Assembly: GCA_027623585.1 (NCBI GenBank)
Contig: JAQBVK010000063.1
Location: 1 to 10,487 of the forward strand
DNA from: Planctomycetota bacterium
Lineage (GTDB): Bacteria > Planctomycetota > UBA1135
DNA: 10,487 nt
Direction: 5' to 3'
This document shows positions 6,568 to 10,487 of the stretch, piece after piece. The translations under genes and the position numbers were made by a program. Each line of letters opens with the position of its first letter. The stretch's first letter is position 1. The notes under the pieces were generated by a model. That model was not told where the DNA came from and did no database searches. It saw only the letters and a program-made list of their open reading frames with translations.

Positions 6568-8966
6568 TACTGGCAGGATTCGCAGGCTTCGGGATTTTCG
6601 AGCGAGCAAGCGACGGCGGCTTGGTCGGTGACCGCACGCTCGCTGTCTTCGATCGTGGTTTGACGGATGCGCGTCGCCGGGCGCGAGCGCAGGTAATAGG
6701 TGGTCTTGAGGCCCTGTTCCCAGGCGTACATGTACATCGAGGAGAGCTTGCCGATGTTCGGCGTCTCCATGAACAGGTTCAGGGATTGGGACTGGTCGAT
6801 CCAGGGACCGCGCGCGGCCGCCATGTCGATCAGCGCGCGCTGCGGGAGTTCCCAGGCGGTGAGATAGAGCGCGCGAATGTCGGCCGGGATCTCTTCGATC
6901 GCCTGCACGGAGCCTTCTTCACGCTTGATGCGGCCGCGGATCGATTCGGTCCATAGCCCATGCGCCTTGAGATCTTCGACTAGGTACTGGTTGATTTGGA
7001 GGAAGTCGCCGGAGAGGGTTTCGCGCTTGAACAGGTTGGAGACTTGCGGCTCGATGCACTCGTAACAACCGCAGATCGAGGCGATCGTCGCGGTCGGCGC
7101 GATCGCGATCATCAACGAGTTGCGCAGGCCGTGTTCCTTGATCTTGGCGCGCAGAGCGTCGAAGCGCTCCGGCTGCGAGGGCTGGACGTCCCAGAGATCG
7201 CATTGCAAGACGCCGTCGAAGGCACGGGTCTCGGCGAAGTTGGGGTGCGCGCCCTGCTCCTGCGCGAGCTCGTTCGAGGCGCATAGGGCGTGGTAGTAGA
7301 TCTCCTCCTGAATGCGCGCGCTGATCGCGCTGGCCTCGGCCGAGTCGAAAGGCTTATGCAGTTGGAAGAAGACGTCGGCGAGGCCCATCACGCCGAAGCC
7401 GATCGGCCGCCAACGCGAGTTCGACTTCGCCGCGCTGTCGGTCGGGTAGTAGTTGATGTCGATCACGCGGTCGAGGAAGCGGATCGCGGTGCGCACGACC
7501 TCGCCGATGCGCGCGTAATCCACCTCGCCGTTTCGCACCATGCGTTGCAGGTTGATCGAGCCGAGGTTGCAAACCGCGATCTCGTCCTTGCTGGTCACCT
7601 CGATGATCTCGGTGCACAAGTTGGAGAGGTGCACGGTCTCGCCGCTCTTGCCGGTCTGGTTGCACTTGCGGTTGGAGTGGTCCTTGAAGGTCATCCAACC
7701 GTTGCCGGTCTGCGCGAGCGTGCGCATCATGCGCGAGTAGAGGTCGCGGGCCTTGACTTGCTTGCGGTAGAGTTGCTTGGATTCGGCTTCGACGTAGGCT
7801 TTCTCGAACTCCTCGCCGAACAGATCGGTGAAGTGCGGAGTGGTCTTCGGATCGAACAGCGACCAGGTGCCGTTCTCCTTGACCCGTTTCATGAACAGGT
7901 CGGGGATCCAGTTCGAGAGGTTCAGATTGTGCGTGCGGCGCGACTCGTCGCCGGTGTTCTCGCGCAATTCGAGGAAGTCCTCGATGTCGGCGTGCCAGGT
8001 TTCGAGGTAAACGCAGGCGGCGCCTTTGCGGCGGCCGCCCTGGTTGACCGCAGCGACCGAGGAGTCCAGCGTCTTCAAGAACGGCACGATGCCGTTGCTG
8101 TGGCCGTTGGTGCCTTGGATCAGCGAGCCCTGCGCGCGCACGCGTGAGTACGACAGGCCGATGCCGCCGGCAAACTTCGACAGCTTGGCGATGTCGGTGT
8201 AGCGCGAGTAGATCGATTCGAGGTCGTCGAGCGGAGAGTCGAGCAGATAACAGGAGGAGAGTTGCGTGCGTTGCGTGCCCGAGTTGAACAGCGTCGGGCT
8301 GCTCGGCATGTACTCCAGCGAGGAGATCAAGCGATAGAAATCGATCGCCTCTTGCGGATTTTCAGAGAGGCCGCAGGCCACGCGCATGAAGAAGTATTGG
8401 GAGGTCTCGATGACCTTCCGGGTCTCCGGGTTCTTGAGCAAGTAACGGTCGTAGACCGTGCGCAATCCGAAGTACGCGAAGCGTTCCGCGCGGTTCCGCT
8501 CGATGGCGTCATCGAGTTTGCGCCGGTTGGCTTGCACGAAGGCGTGCGTGCTCTCGCCGATCAAGCCGGCGCGAAAACCGAACTCCACCGATTGGTGAAA
8601 GGACATGATGTCCTGAGTGCGAACTTCCTTGTCGATGTACATCGACAGCAGACGCGCGGCGAGGCGCGAGTATTGCGGCTCCTCGGCCGTCAACGCGGCG
8701 GCGGTTTGGATCGAGAGGCGGTCGAGCTCGGCGGTGGTGGCGCCGTCGTAGAGGCCGCTGATGGTGCGGGTGGCGACGCGCATCGGATCCACGTCGTCGA
8801 GACCCTTGGCGCAGCGCTCCACGGCGCGCACGATCTTGTTGAGGTCCACCGGCTCGAGCGAGCCATTTCGCTTCTGCACCTGCATGCGGCTGCCGGTGAC
8901 GGGAGAGGTGGGGGGGGTGGTGACGGCGGAGCCGGCGGAAGGCTTCAAGGAGGCAACGGAATCCAT
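6567..8966 (-). CDS. nrdA: Class I ribonucleoside-diphosphate reductase, alpha (catalytic) subunit
   Basis: NrdA reduces ribonucleoside diphosphates to deoxyribonucleotides, with NrdB supplying the radical. The 799-residue protein has one N-terminal ATP-cone (about 28-118, starting MQVQKRNG), so dATP feedback control is expected. The catalytic barrel shows Cys239 (LSSCYLLD) and Cys466 (AVCNLGSINL) as the redox pair, and Asn449, Cys451 and Glu453 (SNLCTEIIE) around the thiyl radical cysteine. Tyr757-Tyr758 (KTTYYLRSR) are the radical-transfer pair. The C-terminal CESCQ (Cys795, Cys798) is the swinging-arm thiol pair re-reduced by thioredoxin or glutaredoxin. Residues 1-27 form a Ser/Thr/Pro-rich low-complexity extension; ATG at 8885, exactly at the ATP-cone, is an alternative start. 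Neither ATG has a good ribosome site. The gene is preceded by a long structured leader and a promoter near 9112-9140. It forms an operon with nrdB. Confidence 0.97.
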   Translation of the reverse strand: MDSVASLKPSAGSAVTTPPTSPVTGSRMQVQKRNGSLEPVDLNKIVRAVERCAKGLDDVDPMRVATRTISGLYDGATTAELDRLSIQTAAALTAEEPQYSRLAARLLSMYIDKEVRTQDIMSFHQSVEFGFRAGLIGESTHAFVQANRRKLDDAIERNRAERFAYFGLRTVYDRYLLKNPETRKVIETSQYFFMRVACGLSENPQEAIDFYRLISSLEYMPSSPTLFNSGTQRTQLSSCYLLDSPLDDLESIYSRYTDIAKLSKFAGGIGLSYSRVRAQGSLIQGTNGHSNGIVPFLKTLDSSVAAVNQGGRRKGAACVYLETWHADIEDFLELRENTGDESRRTHNLNLSNWIPDLFMKRVKENGTWSLFDPKTTPHFTDLFGEEFEKAYVEAESKQLYRKQVKARDLYSRMMRTLAQTGNGWMTFKDHSNRKCNQTGKSGETVHLSNLCTEIIEVTSKDEIAVCNLGSINLQRMVRNGEVDYARIGEVVRTAIRFLDRVIDINYYPTDSAAKSNSRWRPIGFGVMGLADVFFQLHKPFDSAEASAISARIQEEIYYHALCASNELAQEQGAHPNFAETRAFDGVLQCDLWDVQPSQPERFDALRAKIKEHGLRNSLMIAIAPTATIASICGCYECIEPQVSNLFKRETLSGDFLQINQYLVEDLKAHGLWTESIRGRIKREEGSVQAIEEIPADIRALYLTAWELPQRALIDMAAARGPWIDQSQSLNLFMETPNIGKLSSMYMYAWEQGLKTTYYLRSRPATRIRQTTIEDSERAVTDQAAVACSLENPEACESCQ

Positions 8967-9111
8967 CGGGCGGGGCTCAAATCGGTCGCTATCGGGTTAC
9001 AGGGACCGCCCCGGAAGGCTGCGCCGACTCGCAAGTCCTTGCGGGGTCAGCAGTTGCAGCATTCGGGACGCTGAGCCCCCGCAGGCCGAGGGGACCTACG
9101 GGGGAGGTCCC
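8967..9111 (-). promoter_or_regulatory. Structured leader of the nrdAB transcript (candidate regulatory RNA)
   Basis: This stretch between the nrd promoter and the nrdA ATG has no supportable gene and several strong inverted repeats. Hairpin A: seven pairs, 9091-9097 with 9105-9111, loop of seven. Hairpin B: twelve pairs with one two-base bulge, 9040-9046 with 9077-9083 and 9047-9051 with 9070-9074, loop 9052-9069. Hairpin C: four pairs, 9026-9029 with 9034-9037. The only GGGAC on the minus strand (9111-9107) can pair with any of three GTCCC copies (9095-9091, 9069-9065, 9006-9002), so alternative folds are possible. I see no cobalamin, purine or other riboswitch class I know. The fold could also be read on the plus strand. 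Role in nrd control is inferred from position. Confidence 0.5.
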
Positions 9112-9140
9112 ACAATATGAAGCGCCTCAGGACCTATCAA
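9112..9140 (-). promoter_or_regulatory. nrdAB promoter
   Basis: On the minus strand TTGATA (9140-9135, five of six to TTGACA) is separated by exactly 17 bases from TATTGT (9117-9112, four of six to TATAAT). It is the best two-part sigma-70 match I found in the window and faces nrdA. Predicted transcription would start near 9105, giving a leader of about 140 bases. That start would fall inside hairpin A, so either the start lies a few bases upstream or hairpin A acts at DNA level. Confidence 0.55.
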
Positions 9141-9155
9141 GCACTAGCCCTGGGG

Positions 9156-9207
9156 TTTCCGCAGCCGGTTGAAAGGCTGTGGAGAAGCCGTCGAAGCTCT
9201 GCGGAAA
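9156..9207. repeat. Nested inverted repeats between nrdAB and the SPFH gene
   Basis: An outer perfect nine-base inverted repeat pairs TTTCCGCAG (9156-9164) with CTGCGGAAA (9199-9207). An alternative inner hairpin pairs 9159-9166 with 9175-9182 (eight pairs, one G-U, loop of eight). The two share bases and exclude each other. They lie upstream of both divergent promoters (nrd -35 at 9135-9140, SPFH -10 at 9238-9243). They could form an operator or, if transcribed, a switch. No T-tract is present, so a terminator is unlikely. Confidence 0.45.
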
Positions 9208-9237
9208 AGGGGTGCCAACGCCTTGATTCGGTATCCG

Positions 9238-9243
9238 TATGAT
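9238..9243 (+). promoter_or_regulatory. -10-like element of the SPFH gene
   Basis: TATGAT (five of six to TATAAT) lies nine bases before the ATG at 9253 in a locally AT-richer stretch. Transcription would start two or three bases before the ATG, leaving almost no leader. The region 17 bases further upstream has no good -35. No Shine-Dalgarno precedes the ATG. Confidence 0.45.
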
Positions 9244-9252
9244 ATCACAACG

Positions 9253-10140
9253 ATGTCGGACGCCTCTCTCATCCGTGAACTCCCGCTCAAGCCGCGCCCC
9301 GGCCTGCCGGTTCTGCTGCTGGAAATCCCGCTCATGATCGCGGCGGGCATCACCGGTCTTGCGATCGCCCCGGTGCCACTCAAGATCGCGTCGCTGGTGT
9401 TGCTGCTGGTCGCCTTGATCTGGCTCGGTGGCCTGATCGCAGTCGCGCCGAACGAAGCGCGCGTGATTCAACTCTTCGGCCGCTACTGCGGCACCGTGCA
9501 CCAGGACGGACTCTGGTGGGTGAATCCTTTCACTACGAAGCGCAAGATCTCGGTGCGCATCCGCAACTTCGACTGTGACAAGTTGAAGGTCAACGACCGG
9601 CTCGGCAACCCGATCGAGATCGGAGCGGTGGTGGTGTGGCGCGTTGTCGACACCGCCGAGGCGGTGTTCGAGGTGGACAGTTTCGAGCACTACGTCGAGG
9701 TGCAGAGCGAAGCGGCGCTGCGTAACCTCGCCACACGCTATCCCTATGACACCTTCTCAGAGGACGATCACGAGCACGAGGTCGCTCTGCGCAGTCATCC
9801 GCAGCAGATTGCGAATGAACTCAAGATCGAGGTGCAGGAGCGCCTAGCCAAGGCAGGCGTGGAAGTGATCGAGGCGCGCATCAGCCACCTCGCCTACGCG
9901 CCGGAAATCGCCAGTGCCATGCTGCAACGCCAGCAAGCCGATGCGATCATCGCGGCACGGCGCAAGATCGTGGACGGCGCCGTCGGCATGGTTGAGATGG
10001 CGATCAACGCGCTCAGCAGCAAGAACGTCCTCCACCTCGACGAGGAGCGCAAGGCCGCCATGGTCTCCAACCTCCTGGTGGTGCTGTGCTCCGACCGCGC
10101 CACCCAACCTGTGGTGAACACCGGCAGCCTCTACAACTAA
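9253..10140 (+). CDS. SPFH/stomatin-like membrane protein
   Basis: This 295-residue protein has two closely spaced hydrophobic helices (about 19-40 and 44-64) followed by an SPFH (Band 7) domain (about 65-240). SPFH hallmarks visible are VAPNEARVIQLFGRYCGT (64-81), GLWWVNPF (86-93), and NPIEIGAVVVWRVVDTAEAVFEV (119-141). A helical segment rich in Ala, Gln and Arg (about 190-240, with APEIASAMLQRQQADAIIAARR) is the typical assembly region. The end VVNTGSLYN is one I associate with the subgroup encoded next to Arc-like proteins. SPFH proteins form large oligomers that organise membrane microdomains and partner with proteases or transporters; no NfeD partner is seen here. ATG 9253 was chosen over in-frame TTG 9169 because the extra 28 residues overlap a promoter-like region and match nothing in the family. 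The Arc-like gene follows after 19 bases and is surely co-transcribed. Confidence 0.9.
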   Translation: MSDASLIRELPLKPRPGLPVLLLEIPLMIAAGITGLAIAPVPLKIASLVLLLVALIWLGGLIAVAPNEARVIQLFGRYCGTVHQDGLWWVNPFTTKRKISVRIRNFDCDKLKVNDRLGNPIEIGAVVVWRVVDTAEAVFEVDSFEHYVEVQSEAALRNLATRYPYDTFSEDDHEHEVALRSHPQQIANELKIEVQERLAKAGVEVIEARISHLAYAPEIASAMLQRQQADAIIAARRKIVDGAVGMVEMAINALSSKNVLHLDEERKAAMVSNLLVVLCSDRATQPVVNTGSLYN

Positions 10141-10147
10141 ACCCCAC

Positions 10148-10152
10148 GGGAG
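10148..10152 (+). promoter_or_regulatory. Ribosome binding site of the Arc-like gene
   Basis: GGGAG is placed seven bases before the TTG at 10160. It decides this rare start codon, since no ATG or GTG is available in frame before the conserved ribbon. It is the only clear Shine-Dalgarno in the window and belongs to a gene internal to an operon. Confidence 0.65.
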
Positions 10153-10159
10153 CGATCCG

Positions 10160-10354
10160 TTGGCGAAGCGCAAAGAATTCCTGGTCCGCCTGGACCCGCG
10201 GGTGCACGACGCCCTGCGGCGTTGGGCGGACGAGGACTTGCGCAGCCTGAACGCACAGATCGAGTTCCTCTTGCGGGAGGCGATGAAACGCACTCGGCGC
10301 CTCTCGGAGGCGGAAACTCCCGGGCAGGCGGGGGAGCAGGAGCCGGAACAGTAG
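10160..10354 (+). CDS. Arc-like ribbon-helix-helix protein
   Basis: This 64-residue protein has a basic N-terminus (AKRK), a beta-ribbon EFLVRLDP (6-13), helix 1 RVHDALRRWADEDLR (14-28), the turn RSLNAQ (28-33) and helix 2 IEFLLREAMKRTR (34-46). This is the Arc/MetJ ribbon-helix-helix fold; RSLNAQI resembles the RSVNSEI of phage P22 Arc. The last 18 residues are a Glu/Gly/Pro-rich tail. Ribbon-helix-helix dimers bind DNA through the ribbon, so autoregulation or control of the neighbouring promoter region is plausible. Annotation pipelines often call such proteins HicB-family antitoxins, but there is no HicA toxin here; the partner is the SPFH gene 19 bases upstream, a pairing I recall from several phyla. 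It starts with TTG, supported by GGGAG. Its TAG stop is part of the -10-like element of the next gene. Confidence 0.85.
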   Translation: MAKRKEFLVRLDPRVHDALRRWADEDLRSLNAQIEFLLREAMKRTRRLSEAETPGQAGEQEPEQ

Positions 10355-10357
10355 AAT
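10352..10357 (+). promoter_or_regulatory. -10-like hexamer of the gene at 10364, leaderless spacing
   Basis: TAGAAT (five of six to TATAAT) overlaps the TAG stop of the Arc-like gene and lies exactly six bases (CCGCCG) before GTG 10364, the spacing seen at rpe, accD, trmJ and the gene at 3931. No clear -35 is visible. Confidence 0.45.
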
Positions 10358-10363
10358 CCGCCG

Positions 10364-10487
10364 GTGATCGGCGAGGCCCCTCTGTTCGCGCGCAGCCTCG
10401 AGCAGACGGCAGAGTGGTGCCGCGCCGCCGGCTACTCGCCGCGCTGGGCCGCCAAGATGCGGCGCGCGGTGCTCGCGGGCCGCGAGC
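10364..10487 (+). CDS. Unrecognised protein, N-terminal 41 residues only
   Basis: An open frame begins at GTG 10364 and runs off the right edge. The visible part starts MIGEAPLFARSLEQTAEW (GTG read as Met) and continues with alternating helix-like, Arg- and Ala-rich sequence, including GYSPRW at about 25-30. Third positions are almost all G or C, as in neighbouring genes, which supports coding. I do not recognise a family from this fragment. The start is supported by the TAGAAT hexamer six bases upstream; no Shine-Dalgarno is present. It is on the same strand as the SPFH and Arc-like genes, nine bases beyond the latter, so it may belong to the same module even if it has its own promoter. Confidence 0.6.
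   Translation, partial: MIGEAPLFARSLEQTAEWCRAAGYSPRWAAKMRRAVLAGRE

Noticed and set aside
6568..6609. N-terminal extension of NrdB by 14 residues
   Set aside because: It lies wholly inside the end of nrdA; ATG 6567, overlapping the nrdA stop as TAATG, gives the expected N-terminus.
7290..8147. Long plus-strand open frame opposite nrdA (another at 8262-9074)
   Set aside because: Both are shadows of the nrdA coding frame, composed mainly of Val, Leu, Arg and Asp as expected from the complementary strand, and lack domain motifs.
8967..9111. Cobalamin or other known riboswitch before nrdA
   Set aside because: The conserved B12-box and core elements are not recognisable, and a class I reductase does not need cobalamin; I kept only a general structured-leader call.
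9169..9252. In-frame TTG extension of the SPFH protein by 28 residues
   Set aside because: It lacks similarity to the family, covers a promoter-like stretch (TATGAT at 9238) and part of the inverted repeat, and ATG 9253 gives the usual N-terminus.
10160..10354. HicAB-type toxin-antitoxin system
   Set aside because: The ribbon-helix-helix protein resembles what is often labelled a HicB-type antitoxin, but no HicA-like or other toxin gene is beside it; the neighbour is an SPFH membrane protein.
1..10487. Mobile elements, CRISPR arrays, prophage or integration at tRNA-Asn
   Set aside because: No transposase or integrase frame, no regularly spaced repeats, and no repeat of the tRNA 3' end were seen; gene content is mainly core metabolism with uniform codon use.

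Overview
This is a GC-rich (roughly two thirds G+C by eye), gene-dense bacterial chromosome segment with no mobile-element, phage or CRISPR signature. Most genes are core housekeeping genes. The lineage cannot be fixed from sequence alone. The layout of the secreted alpha/beta-hydrolase-like protein (hydrolase fold followed by a C-terminal beta-rich domain), the secreted PHP-type metallohydrolase and the near absence of Shine-Dalgarno motifs recall Planctomycetota or a similar poorly sampled phylum. This is a low-confidence inference.

Layout, left to right. (1) Positions 1-1024, minus strand: tRNA-Asn(GTT) with its own promoter and a hairpin terminator, then a secreted PHP-domain protein that runs off the left edge. 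(2) 1093-1824, plus: a TrmJ-type tRNA 2'-O-methyltransferase. (3) 1832-3895, minus: rpe, accD and a degenerate response-regulator receiver protein, in that transcription order. (4) 3931-4200, plus: a small two-helix membrane protein, divergent from rpe. (5) 4210-8966, minus: nrdA and nrdB (class I ribonucleotide reductase, stop and start overlapping as TAATG), then a secreted alpha/beta-hydrolase-like protein whose nucleophile serine appears to be missing. (6) 8967-9252: a 286-base divergent control region with a long, highly structured nrd leader, an nrd promoter and an inverted repeat. (7) 9253-10487, plus: an SPFH/stomatin-like membrane protein, a small ribbon-helix-helix (Arc-like) protein, and the first 41 codons of an unrecognised gene.

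The most interesting window-wide signal is regulatory. Five genes (trmJ, accD, rpe, the small membrane protein and the gene at 10364) have a TAnnnT -10-like hexamer exactly six bases before the ATG or GTG, and the hydrolase gene has one five bases before a GTG. At that spacing transcription would begin on or within a base or two of the start codon, so these look like leaderless genes. By contrast nrdA has a promoter about 145 bases upstream and a leader that can fold into strong stems, so it is probably controlled at the RNA level. The only convincing Shine-Dalgarno sequence is that of the Arc-like gene, which sits inside an operon where leaderless initiation is not possible.

Functionally the genes cover tRNA decoding and modification (tRNA-Asn, trmJ), central carbon and lipid precursor supply (rpe, accD), dNTP supply (nrdAB), and an envelope-associated set (PHP protein, hydrolase-like protein, two-helix protein, SPFH protein).
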